From Fervidobacterium sp. UBA5837 (lineage in GTDB: Bacteria; Thermotogota; Thermotogae; Thermotogales; Fervidobacteriaceae): a DNA stretch of 64,000 bases. Position numbers and translations under genes: made by a program. The notes beneath the pieces are model-generated. The model worked only from the letters and a program-made list of their open reading frames with translations. It was not told where the DNA came from and made no database searches. This document shows, one piece after another, positions 51,129 through 59,450 of this stretch; the stretch's first letter is position 1; every line of letters starts with the position of its first letter. The DNA is taken from contig DJGV01000005.1 of NCBI GenBank assembly GCA_002432805.1, positions 1-64,000 on the forward strand. The letters run 5' to 3'.

Positions 51129-51803
51129 ATGGCGAATATATTTCAAAGGCTTATTCCCTACCAGTCACCACTCGAATTACTCTTGAAGCATGCCAGTTTG
51201 TGTACCGAAGCAGCACAAATAATGGAAAAATCTGTTTCTGAATACTTAGATGGAACTACAGTAGATGACAAATCTGCAGTGATAGATGGCCTCGAACATG
51301 ATGCAGATCAGATAAAGTTGCAGATTAGAGAAATGTCCACCAAATTGAAGTGGACCTATTTTAGCCGTGTGGATTTCTTTGAGTTGCTTCACAATATGGA
51401 TTCAATAATAGATTCTATAGACGATGTTTTGAAGATGCTCACAATGAATGTTGTGGAAGACTTAACGCAAGATATTAAGACTGACATAAGAGAACTTGCA
51501 GTTCTGGTTGCTGAAAGCGTACAACACATGTACGAAAGCGTAGAAAAACTGGAACTAATTGCAGAATCGGCTTTTGCACCGAAAGAAGTGAGAAATGAGG
51601 ATGACAGGGTTCATGTAGTTGAGCGAGAAGAGACTTCCAGCGATACAATTGGCATTCAAATAGGCAAAAAACTGTTCAACAAAAAACATGAAATGAATGC
51701 TGTTGACATAACTTTCTTAAATAACGTTGTGATATTACTGATGCGTGTTGAGGATAAGGCAAAGAACGTTGTCGAAAAGGTGAGATTGATAATTCATGCG
51801 TGA
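51129..51803 (+). CDS. DUF47 family protein, PhoU-like partner of PiT
   Basis: The 224-residue all-helical protein matches the DUF47 family (PhoU-like four-helix bundles), with PYQSPLELLLKHASLCTEAA, DGLEHDADQIKLQIREMSTKL, LHNMDSIIDSIDDV and the C-terminal FLNNVVILLMRVEDKAKNVVEKVR. The repeated E(H)xxD(xx)K and D(xx)D motifs fit a metal-binding PhoU-type protein. The ATG at 51129 is 8 bases behind GAGGAGGA; a TTG at 51111 is inside that site. It precedes a PiT transporter gene by 54 bases, the usual partner, and probably tunes its activity. Confidence 0.88.
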   Translation: MANIFQRLIPYQSPLELLLKHASLCTEAAQIMEKSVSEYLDGTTVDDKSAVIDGLEHDADQIKLQIREMSTKLKWTYFSRVDFFELLHNMDSIIDSIDDVLKMLTMNVVEDLTQDIKTDIRELAVLVAESVQHMYESVEKLELIAESAFAPKEVRNEDDRVHVVEREETSSDTIGIQIGKKLFNKKHEMNAVDITFLNNVVILLMRVEDKAKNVVEKVRLIIHA

Positions 51804-51857
51804 AATAGTGTAAATGGGCTAAAATTACCAGAAACCTACCATAAGGAGGAGCACGTG

Positions 51858-53066
51858 ATGGTACTAATGGTATTAACTTTTTTAGTAGGTTTTTTTGTGG
51901 CGTTCGCAATCGGTGCTAACGATGTAGCAAATGGTATGGCTACAGCCGTAGGCGCAAAGGCCATTACACCAAAGCAAGCAGCTCTTCTTGCCTCAGTGCT
52001 TGAATTTTCAGGTGCGGCGATGTTCGGTGCCACTGTGACAAAGACAATTGCAAGTGGCATCATTTCAACAAGTCACATTCAAAACCCAAACTACATCATT
52101 TACGGCGCACTTTCAGCACTCTTGGCAGCAGGTGTATGGGTCATGGTGGCGACTTACTTTGGTATGCCTGTTTCAACTACACACTCTATAATCGGTGGAA
52201 TGATAGGTTTTGGATTGGTGAGTGGTGGCGTGAAGGTCGTTTATTGGTCCAAACTCCTCAGTATAGTACTCTCTTGGGTTGTGTCACCTTTAGCTGGTGG
52301 GTTCGTGGCATTCCTTATGTTCAAATTGATAACAGTTACAATACTTCACCGTCCAAACCCACTGAAGGCTGCAAAGAAAGTTGCTCCGCTGCTGATAGGC
52401 ACCACCTTTTTCCTCGTTTCCTTCCTCTTTTCGCTGACAACTCTCAAGGTATCTTATGGTAAATCGATTATGTACGGCGCTGTTTTCTTTACAATATCCG
52501 CTTTGATTTCATGGGCGTTGATTGTGAAGTACGCAAGCAAAAACAGCGATGAATATAAAGCTGTCGAAGGTATATTCAAAAGGATACAGGTTTTGACTTC
52601 ATCCTATGTCTGTTTTTCTCACGGTGCCAATGATGTAGCGAATGCCATTGGTCCCATAGCATTGATACTCACCATAGAACGTACAGGTACTTCTGCTACC
52701 GGAATAGTTGAGGTTCCACGATACATACTCTTTGTAGGAGGACTTGGGATTGCTCTCGGAATCTTGGTGTATGGATACAAAGTGATGCAAACACTGGGGC
52801 ATAACATAACGGAGATAAATAACACAAGGGGATTTTCTATAGATTTTGGCACTGCTACGACTGTACTTCTCTCATCGATATTCGGCTTTCCAATTAGCAC
52901 AACGCATACGGTCGTTGGAGCAGTTACAGGTGTTGGTCTTGCAAGGGGAATTGAAGTTGTAAATACCGTTGTTTTGAAAGACATTGCCATTTCTTGGCTC
53001 ATCACGCTTCCATTCTCAATGGGCGTTAGTGCAGTTTCATATTTGGCATTGACGACATTCTTCTGA
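51858..53066 (+). CDS. Inorganic phosphate transporter, PiT family
   Basis: The 402-residue transporter moves phosphate with H+ or Na+, probably as a metal-phosphate complex. It carries the two PiT signatures: GANDVANGMATAVGAKAI at the N-terminal half and FSHGANDVANAIGPIAL at the C-terminal half, each followed by an interior GMPVSTTHSIIGGMIGFG or GFPISTTHTVVGAVTGVG motif. About ten membrane helices are evident. The ATG at 51858 follows AAGGAGGAG. It is co-transcribed with the DUF47 gene upstream and is followed by a terminator. Confidence 0.94.
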   Translation: MVLMVLTFLVGFFVAFAIGANDVANGMATAVGAKAITPKQAALLASVLEFSGAAMFGATVTKTIASGIISTSHIQNPNYIIYGALSALLAAGVWVMVATYFGMPVSTTHSIIGGMIGFGLVSGGVKVVYWSKLLSIVLSWVVSPLAGGFVAFLMFKLITVTILHRPNPLKAAKKVAPLLIGTTFFLVSFLFSLTTLKVSYGKSIMYGAVFFTISALISWALIVKYASKNSDEYKAVEGIFKRIQVLTSSYVCFSHGANDVANAIGPIALILTIERTGTSATGIVEVPRYILFVGGLGIALGILVYGYKVMQTLGHNITEINNTRGFSIDFGTATTVLLSSIFGFPISTTHTVVGAVTGVGLARGIEVVNTVVLKDIAISWLITLPFSMGVSAVSYLALTTFF

Positions 53067-53137
53067 TTATTGCAAGGATATTGGCAATTTCAGTTGGAAC
53101 TGTGTAAAATTCATAACAAACAAAATCATAAAATCTT

Positions 53138-53164
53138 GCCTCGGAAGTTTTCGAGGCTTTTTTT
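53138..53164 (+). terminator. Rho-independent terminator after the PiT gene
   Basis: GCCTCGGAA (53138-53146) pairs with TTTCGAGGC (53149-53157) with one G-T pair, followed by seven T. Confidence 0.88.
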
Positions 53165-53200
53165 GCCTGCACAAACTGATGGTAAGATGATAAGTGGTAT

Positions 53201-53212
53201 ACACATATGTGT
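53201..53212. promoter_or_regulatory. Perfect 12-bp palindrome upstream of the dehydrogenase gene
   Basis: ACACATATGTGT reads the same on both strands and abuts the extended -10 at 53212. This is a likely repressor or activator site. Confidence 0.4.
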
Positions 53213-53220
53213 GCTATAAT
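53212..53220 (+). promoter_or_regulatory. Extended -10 promoter for the dehydrogenase-rqcH-uvrB genes
   Basis: TGCTATAAT (53212-53220); no clear -35, with the palindrome at that side. A second TATAAT occurs at 53234-53239. The start codon is at 53267. Confidence 0.5.
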
Positions 53221-53266
53221 ATTCTTGTACTTGTATAATACCCTTTGGATTATGGAGGTGTACATC

Positions 53267-54244
53267 GTGACTGTGCTCTTTCTAACTAAATTAACCGATT
53301 ATTTCAAGTCTCGAGTCGACGATTTGATCAAGGAGTTTCCAGACGATAGATTCGTGATACCACAAAATGAAGCAGAAGGTGAGAAGTTTCTGAAAGTTGC
53401 AGAAATCATTGTCTCTGGTTCACTCACAGCAGAACAGATAGAAAGAGGAGAAAGATTAAGGTGCATCATAGTACCATGGGCAGGTGTAAATGAGTTACCT
53501 TTTGAAACAATTAGAAAGAGAGGGGTCATCGTTTCAAACAACCATGGAAATGGTAAGATTGTGGCTGAAAGGGCCGTTGCGCTTGCACTTTCAGTCATGG
53601 GGAGAATCGTAGAATATCACAGTGACCTATCGAAAGGTATCTGGCATGGTTTCGAAGTTGGCTCAAAGGGTGAGGATCTGTGGTACTCACTTCAAGGTAA
53701 GAAAGTTAGTATCTTGGGACTTGGTACGATTGGTAGACACATAGCTCATCTGCTTTCTGCTTTCGATTGCGAGATCATGGGCTACAAGAGAAATATCGAG
53801 CAAGTGGATGGAATACGGTACATCACGAATAACATAGACGAGGCAATAGCATTTGGAAAGGTCATATTCGTAACATTACCGTTGACGAAAGAGACTAAGG
53901 GAATTATAAATAAAAAGCGAATAGAAGCGATGAGTGGAAAATTTCTGATAAACATAGGACGTGGTGCGTTGATAGATGAAGAGGCACTTTATCACGGTTT
54001 GAAGGACCATATACTAGCTGGCGCAGGAATAGATACTTGGTATCTCTATCCAAGGAGTACCGAGGTTCAACTACCTTCTAAGTATCCAATTCACACATTC
54101 CCAAACGTTGTCATATCACCACACGTCGGTGGGTTCACCGTTGAAGGATTGGTCGGAAGGATAGATGAAACAATAGAAAACATACGCCACGCACTCGTCA
54201 CTGGCAGGCCAAAAACAGTCGTTGACTTGGAAAACGAGTATTGA
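53267..54244 (+). CDS. D-isomer-specific 2-hydroxyacid dehydrogenase
   Basis: This NAD(P)H-dependent oxidoreductase (325 residues from the GTG at 53267, which lies 6 bases behind GGAGGTG) has the family marks: WAGVNELPFE, NNHGNGKIVAERAVALALS, the Rossmann loop KKVSILGLGTIGRHIA, VTLPLTKETKGIINK, NIGRGALIDEEALYHGL (catalytic Arg) and NVVISPHVGGFT (His). Interior Glu is replaced in part by IDTWYLYPRSTEVQLPS. Known relatives act on lactate, glycerate, hydroxypyruvate or phosphoglycerate; the substrate cannot be decided. An open extension to 53207 has no ribosome binding site and covers the promoter. rqcH begins 19 bases after it. Confidence 0.88.
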   Translation: MTVLFLTKLTDYFKSRVDDLIKEFPDDRFVIPQNEAEGEKFLKVAEIIVSGSLTAEQIERGERLRCIIVPWAGVNELPFETIRKRGVIVSNNHGNGKIVAERAVALALSVMGRIVEYHSDLSKGIWHGFEVGSKGEDLWYSLQGKKVSILGLGTIGRHIAHLLSAFDCEIMGYKRNIEQVDGIRYITNNIDEAIAFGKVIFVTLPLTKETKGIINKKRIEAMSGKFLINIGRGALIDEEALYHGLKDHILAGAGIDTWYLYPRSTEVQLPSKYPIHTFPNVVISPHVGGFTVEGLVGRIDETIENIRHALVTGRPKTVVDLENEY

Positions 54245-54263
54245 ACTTGAGAGGAGATTAAAC

Positions 54264-55973
54264 ATGCCATTTGATGGTTTCTTGATGAAACGCACTGTAG
54301 AAAAGATTTCGCAAGAGATTAAAGATTTCAATATCAGAAATATATACCTGTCGAAAAACGTACTCTACTTTTCTTTCGACGATGGAGATTTGAAGATATC
54401 ACTCAACCCAATGTTTGCACACATCTCTCTTGTAAACCATCTGGTAAGTGATCCTGAGAAAAACGCATTTGTCGATTTGCTTAGAAGTAGGATAAGGGGT
54501 GCAAAGGTGAGCGAGTTCGTAAACATAGATTACGAACGAACTGCGATATTGAGACTCAAGAAGATGGATGAAACGGGTACTAAACATAACTACGAGATTT
54601 ACATAGATATCATGGGGAAACACTCGAATGCGATCTTCGTAGAAGATGGTATCATATTGGATGCATTCAGAAGAGTTGAAACAAGATTCAGAAATATCAA
54701 TCCAGGTAAGAACTTTGCGGTTTTTCCGAGCAAGAAAGTGCGTATCGAGGACGTAGATTCAAAGGAGTGTCTCGAGGGGATGTTAAGAGCATTTCTTGAG
54801 CAGAGTGGTGACAAGAAGCCGAAGATTTCAGAATTTCTCTACTCTTCAATTCAAGGGTTCTCGAAAATTACAGCTGAAGAGGTTCTCTTCAGAGTGGATT
54901 TGGAAGATTCAACAGTGTCAGAAATTGACCAGTCTATGATTACCTCACTTTGGAACGCATTAGACACGATAAAATTGGAATTAGCATCTAGTTATTCGTT
55001 CATATACTACGAAGATAATGAGCCTGCGGATATCTCTGCAATCAGGCTCCATGCATATTCAGACGAAAAGAGATGTGACAATGTTTTGGCCTGCGTAAAT
55101 GAGTATTTCACATTCGTAGAAAAGAAAGAAAAACGCCTGCAGAAAAAGAATCAGTTATCAAGCGTTGTAAAGGCCAAGATAGACATGTATGAAACACTGT
55201 TGAAGAAACTGAACGAAGAATTTGATGAATGCAAAGAATTGGACAGATACAGGAAATACGGTGAACTCATAAAGGCATACGCATATCAAATTCAATCTGG
55301 CAATGAGAAAGCAGCGTTGTTCGATTGGGAGACAAACGAAGTGGTAAAAGTACCACTTGAGAAAAACTTGAGCGCGATAGAAAACAGTGTGCGATACTTC
55401 AATATGTACTCGAAATTGAAAAGGAAGGCATCTGGTTTGAAGGAGAGAATAGAAATTGTTAGCAGAGAGCTAGATTATCTTCAACAATTGCTCATGACGA
55501 TAGAAAATGCGGAAGACCTGGAAGACTTGAAAGAGATAGAAGAAGAGATGGTAGAAAATGAGTTGATAAAAGTCAGAAAGAGCAGAGGCAAATTACAAAC
55601 GAGCAGAGAGTTCGTCTCTCAACCAAGGAAGCACGTATACAATGGTTTTACGATATATGTAGGAAAAAACAATAGACAGAACGATGAACTCGTGAAAAAA
55701 GCAAGTGACAGTGACTTGTGGTTTCACGTGCAAGGTATGCCTGGTGCACACGTATTGATAAAGACCGCTGGTAAGTACGTTGACGAAGATACGTTGAGAT
55801 ACGCTGCATCACTTGCTGCTACATACAGTAAAGGAAAATACTCATCGAACGTACCAGTCGATTATACGCAGATAAAGTACGTGAAAAAGCCGAAGGGATT
55901 CAAACCGGGACTTGTGCTCTATTCCAATTTCAAGACGATCTTTGCTGATCCAATAGAGCACTCAGCCGAGTGA
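54264..55973 (+). CDS. rqcH: Ribosome quality control protein RqcH (NFACT family)
   Basis: RqcH binds stalled 50S-nascent chain complexes and directs addition of C-terminal alanine tails for degradation. The 569-residue protein has the N-terminal NFACT-N domain (MPFDGFLMKRTVEKI), the coiled-coil middle (KEKRLQKKNQLSSVVKAKIDMYETLLKKL and LKEIEEEMVENELIKV) and NFACT-R at the C-terminus (FTIYVGKNNRQNDELVKKASDSDLWFHVQGMPGAHVLIK). The residues equivalent to the catalytic Asp-Arg of Bacillus RqcH seem to be Glu91-Arg92 (VNIDYERTAIL). The start behind GGAG at 54264 is well placed. It shares an operon with the dehydrogenase and uvrB. Confidence 0.92.
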   Translation: MPFDGFLMKRTVEKISQEIKDFNIRNIYLSKNVLYFSFDDGDLKISLNPMFAHISLVNHLVSDPEKNAFVDLLRSRIRGAKVSEFVNIDYERTAILRLKKMDETGTKHNYEIYIDIMGKHSNAIFVEDGIILDAFRRVETRFRNINPGKNFAVFPSKKVRIEDVDSKECLEGMLRAFLEQSGDKKPKISEFLYSSIQGFSKITAEEVLFRVDLEDSTVSEIDQSMITSLWNALDTIKLELASSYSFIYYEDNEPADISAIRLHAYSDEKRCDNVLACVNEYFTFVEKKEKRLQKKNQLSSVVKAKIDMYETLLKKLNEEFDECKELDRYRKYGELIKAYAYQIQSGNEKAALFDWETNEVVKVPLEKNLSAIENSVRYFNMYSKLKRKASGLKERIEIVSRELDYLQQLLMTIENAEDLEDLKEIEEEMVENELIKVRKSRGKLQTSREFVSQPRKHVYNGFTIYVGKNNRQNDELVKKASDSDLWFHVQGMPGAHVLIKTAGKYVDEDTLRYAASLAATYSKGKYSSNVPVDYTQIKYVKKPKGFKPGLVLYSNFKTIFADPIEHSAE

Positions 55974-56013
55974 ATCAAACTTATTGCGCTGCCAAATGGA
56001 GGTAATGTGATAT

Positions 56014-58005
56014 ATGCCGTATGAAATATTCAACGAGTACCAACCGATGGGCGATCAACCACAGGCGATTGAACAACTCGTAGATGGACTGAAAAAAGGA
56101 TACAAGTTCCAAACGCTTTTAGGTGTCACAGGAAGTGGAAAAACATTCACAATGGCAAACGTGATAAAAGAAATAGACAGGCCCGTACTTGTAATCTCGC
56201 CTAACAAGACACTCGCAGCCCAGCTTTACTCTGAATTCAAGACGTTCTTTCCGAACAACAGAGTGGAATTTTTCATAAGCTATTACGATTACTACCAACC
56301 TGAAGCGTACGTGCCAACGAAAGATTTGTACATAGAAAAGACAGCGGATATAAACGAAGTAATCGCAAGGATGAGGATGAAAGCGATACAGTCGATCATG
56401 ACGCGCAGAGATACTATTGTCGTTGCAAGTGTCTCCGCTATTTATGCGTGCGGTGATCCACGTGACTTCGATGAGCTGAACATAAAATTAGAAATTAGAC
56501 AGAGAATACGACTCAACGAAATACTCAAAAGACTTGTCAAAATTGGGTACGAACATAAGGAAGACGTCGGCATGACTGGCAGTTTCAGACTTAGAGGAGA
56601 CACGCTGGAAATCTTCCCAACGTATCAGGACGAAGGAATAAGAATCGAGCTATTCGGTGATGAAGTGGATCGAATATACACATTCGATAGGATGAATAGG
56701 AATACCTTAGAAAAATTGGACAAGATAACAATATACCCAACGAAAGAATACGTCACAACGGAAGAAAAAGTTGAAAAAGCTGTGAAAACGATCAGAGAAG
56801 AACTAGATCAAAGAATTGAAGAGCTGAAGAGGCAAGGTAGGGAGTTGGAGGCTCAAAGGCTTTACCAAAGAACGATGGGAGATATCGAGCTTCTATCAAC
56901 ACTTGGTTACTGCTCAGGCATCGAGAACTATTCAAGGCATTTCGATGGCAGACGCCCTGGGGATGCACCGTATTCTCTGTTAGACTATTACGATGATGAT
57001 TTCATAGTTTTCATAGATGAATCGCACATCACAATCCCACAACTGAGGGCAATGTACCATGGAGAGATGTCGAGAAAGAAGAGTCTCATAGAATATGGTT
57101 TCAGATTACCGTGTGCATACGACAACAGGCCACTGAAATTCGAAGAATTCTTGAAAAAAGTAAATCAAACAATATTCGTTTCTGCAACACCTGGACCATT
57201 TGAATTTGAAGTATCTGAAGAGATAGTTGAGCAAATCATCAGGCCGACCGGTTTGATAGACCCACAAGTAGAAGTACGACCAACGAGATACCAAGTTGAT
57301 GATTTAGTGAAAGAGATAACAGAAGTCAAGAAACGTGGTGAAAAGGCACTCGTGACAGTACTGACGAAGAAAACTGCAGAGATGCTTGCAGAATATTTAG
57401 TGGAACTGAACATAAGGGCATTGTATCTACACTCAGAATTAGATTCAATAAAACGTGTGGAAGTGCTGAAAAAGTTAAGAGCTGGCGAGATAGATGTCGT
57501 CGTAGGTATAAACTTGCTCAGAGAGGGACTGGATTTACCCGAAGTATCGCTCGTTGCAATCTTGGATGCTGACAGCGAGGGATTTTTGAGAAGCGAGACA
57601 ACGCTCATACAAATCATAGGCAGAACGGCGAGGAACGAAAATGGAAAGGTAATCATGTACGCAGATAGAATCACGCCTGCAATGCAAAAGGCAATTGATG
57701 AGACCAATAGAAGAAGAAATGTACAGATTGAATACAACAAAGCAAACAATATAAAGCCGCAGACAATTGTGAAACCACTGATGGGAGATATTTTTGAACC
57801 ATTCAAGGATAAAGATAAAGAGGAAGAACTTTACAAAATATACGAAGACAGTGTCTACACGCTCAAAGAGTCGCTTAGCACAGAAGAATACACTGCACTG
57901 CTCGAAGAAGAAATGTACAAGGCAGCATCGGAACTCAGATACGAAGATGCTGCGAAGATTAGAGATGAACTCTTCAAACTCAAACAGCAATCACAGAGTA
58001 CTTGA
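56014..58005 (+). CDS. uvrB: Excinuclease ABC subunit UvrB
   Basis: UvrB is the damage-verifying helicase of nucleotide excision repair. The 663-residue protein has Walker A GVTGSGKTF, the beta-hairpin region YYDYYQPEAYVPTKDLYIEKTADINEVIARMR, Walker B FIDESH, VSATPGPFE, helicase motif VI (LIQIIGRTARN) and the C-terminal UVR motif (LLEEEMYKAASELRYEDAAKIRDEL) that binds UvrC. The ATG at 56014 follows GGAGGT by 10 bases. It lies 40 bases after rqcH. Confidence 0.97.
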   Translation: MPYEIFNEYQPMGDQPQAIEQLVDGLKKGYKFQTLLGVTGSGKTFTMANVIKEIDRPVLVISPNKTLAAQLYSEFKTFFPNNRVEFFISYYDYYQPEAYVPTKDLYIEKTADINEVIARMRMKAIQSIMTRRDTIVVASVSAIYACGDPRDFDELNIKLEIRQRIRLNEILKRLVKIGYEHKEDVGMTGSFRLRGDTLEIFPTYQDEGIRIELFGDEVDRIYTFDRMNRNTLEKLDKITIYPTKEYVTTEEKVEKAVKTIREELDQRIEELKRQGRELEAQRLYQRTMGDIELLSTLGYCSGIENYSRHFDGRRPGDAPYSLLDYYDDDFIVFIDESHITIPQLRAMYHGEMSRKKSLIEYGFRLPCAYDNRPLKFEEFLKKVNQTIFVSATPGPFEFEVSEEIVEQIIRPTGLIDPQVEVRPTRYQVDDLVKEITEVKKRGEKALVTVLTKKTAEMLAEYLVELNIRALYLHSELDSIKRVEVLKKLRAGEIDVVVGINLLREGLDLPEVSLVAILDADSEGFLRSETTLIQIIGRTARNENGKVIMYADRITPAMQKAIDETNRRRNVQIEYNKANNIKPQTIVKPLMGDIFEPFKDKDKEEELYKIYEDSVYTLKESLSTEEYTALLEEEMYKAASELRYEDAAKIRDELFKLKQQSQST

Positions 58006-58070
58006 TTGTTGAGTTGCATCCTGTCTGAAATGCGTTCGATGATGGTATCAGAGGGAATTGGGGGAATGGT

Positions 58071-59450
58071 ATGGGGCATGTATCGGTTGGGAAATTGAAA
58101 GTGATTTCTTTTGTATTGTTGTTTTTTCTAACTGTATTCTCGTTTGGTCAGAAACCTGTCATTTCCGTTGACGTGGAATTCGACGAGCAATCTTTCAAGA
58201 AAATCGCTGAGAGCGTTGTCTTCGATGAGGTGTACGAAAGTAGAAAATTTAAGGTACTGCTTCAAGATGCCCTTAGCGAGCTTTCCAAGGAACTTGTGCT
58301 GCAAGACCTATTTTCAAATCAGAACATCGTACTTTCAGATGCGCAGGCCGTGGATGGACAACTTAAAGTGGTTGTCAGCAACTTTGATTTCTACACTACT
58401 CAGACATTGAATGAATACATCGAAAATCCCGTCACTGGAGAGTACATACTGACTGCAAACGGGTACGTGAAGATACATGCTGGTGAGCGATACAGCTATG
58501 ATTCATCGACGTCAAGATACATACAAGATAGTGACGGAACATATGTGAGAGGATACGATGGAAAGTACTACAGTGCATACACATTCTACTCATTTGTGCC
58601 ACACAACAAGGTCTATTACGTACTCAAGGCGCGAGTAGACTATTCACTCAGTGCGAAAGATTTAAAAAAGACTGATTCATTCGATGTATTCACGCAGGTA
58701 GCTGCAAGAGACTACATCTACGATCCATACAACAATAGAATGCTAAGTGTCCAAAAGAGCAAGAACGAGGTGTTCGGTTACTTCTCCACAGCACTTGCTA
58801 AAAAGTTACGAGACGAACTGATGGCCACATACAAAATTACTGGTTACGTTAAAAGTGTTAGATTTCCAAGGACGATTTTGGATGTTGGAGATAAAGATGG
58901 CGTTAAAGTAGATGGCACGTTCAAGATACTTGCTCCGGATCAAAAAACAGAACTATCGGAACTAAAGGTAATTAGGACAGGTGGCGATTACAGCGAGTGC
59001 GAGATAACGTACGTGAAAAAGGGGTACAGTGTAAAACCTGGCGATGTTGCTGTCGAATCAAATGCTACCTTTATATTTCCTCTATCGCTTAGCATTTCCT
59101 ATAGGATGGGCAACACATTCAACTTCGACACTTCTGAAGTCTCACTGATGATTGGACTGAAAAAAATAGATATCCACAGAGATGTAACGTCATATCTCAA
59201 TTTTGGTGCAACATTCTTGGCAAAAGACCTTACAAATAGCTCTGGAAGCAATAGTTTGCAACCAACATTTGAAGTGTCAGGCGGGTTTAGACTATTTGGC
59301 AATGGCATTTCCATTTATGGATTAGGGATGGTAAAACTCGAAGACACTGCATACGTAGGTTTAGGCCTGAAATTTGGGATACTCAACATCGAAGCATTTA
59401 CAACACTCTCATTCGACAAGTTCCTCTTTGGTGGTGGTCTGCTATGGTAA
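58071..59450 (+). CDS. Exported outer-membrane-barrel-like protein with YSYDS repeat (copy 1)
   Basis: I do not recognise a named family. The 459-residue protein has a signal peptide (KLKVISFVLLFFLTVFSFGQ), an N-terminal domain of about 80 residues with alternating charge, one aromatic repeat (residues ~121-168: GEYILTANGYVKIH..GERYSYDSSTSRYIQDSDGTYVRGYDGKYY), then a linker (ITGYVKSVRFPRTILDVGDKDGVKVDGTFKIL) like the OB-type C-terminal domain of FlgT-related proteins, and a C-terminal region of alternating strands (FPLSLSISYRMGN...FGGGLLW) ending in an aromatic residue, as outer-membrane barrels do. GGGGG precedes the ATG at 58071. It overlaps the next, related gene by seven bases. Confidence 0.7.
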   Translation: MGHVSVGKLKVISFVLLFFLTVFSFGQKPVISVDVEFDEQSFKKIAESVVFDEVYESRKFKVLLQDALSELSKELVLQDLFSNQNIVLSDAQAVDGQLKVVVSNFDFYTTQTLNEYIENPVTGEYILTANGYVKIHAGERYSYDSSTSRYIQDSDGTYVRGYDGKYYSAYTFYSFVPHNKVYYVLKARVDYSLSAKDLKKTDSFDVFTQVAARDYIYDPYNNRMLSVQKSKNEVFGYFSTALAKKLRDELMATYKITGYVKSVRFPRTILDVGDKDGVKVDGTFKILAPDQKTELSELKVIRTGGDYSECEITYVKKGYSVKPGDVAVESNATFIFPLSLSISYRMGNTFNFDTSEVSLMIGLKKIDIHRDVTSYLNFGATFLAKDLTNSSGSNSLQPTFEVSGGFRLFGNGISIYGLGMVKLEDTAYVGLGLKFGILNIEAFTTLSFDKFLFGGGLLW

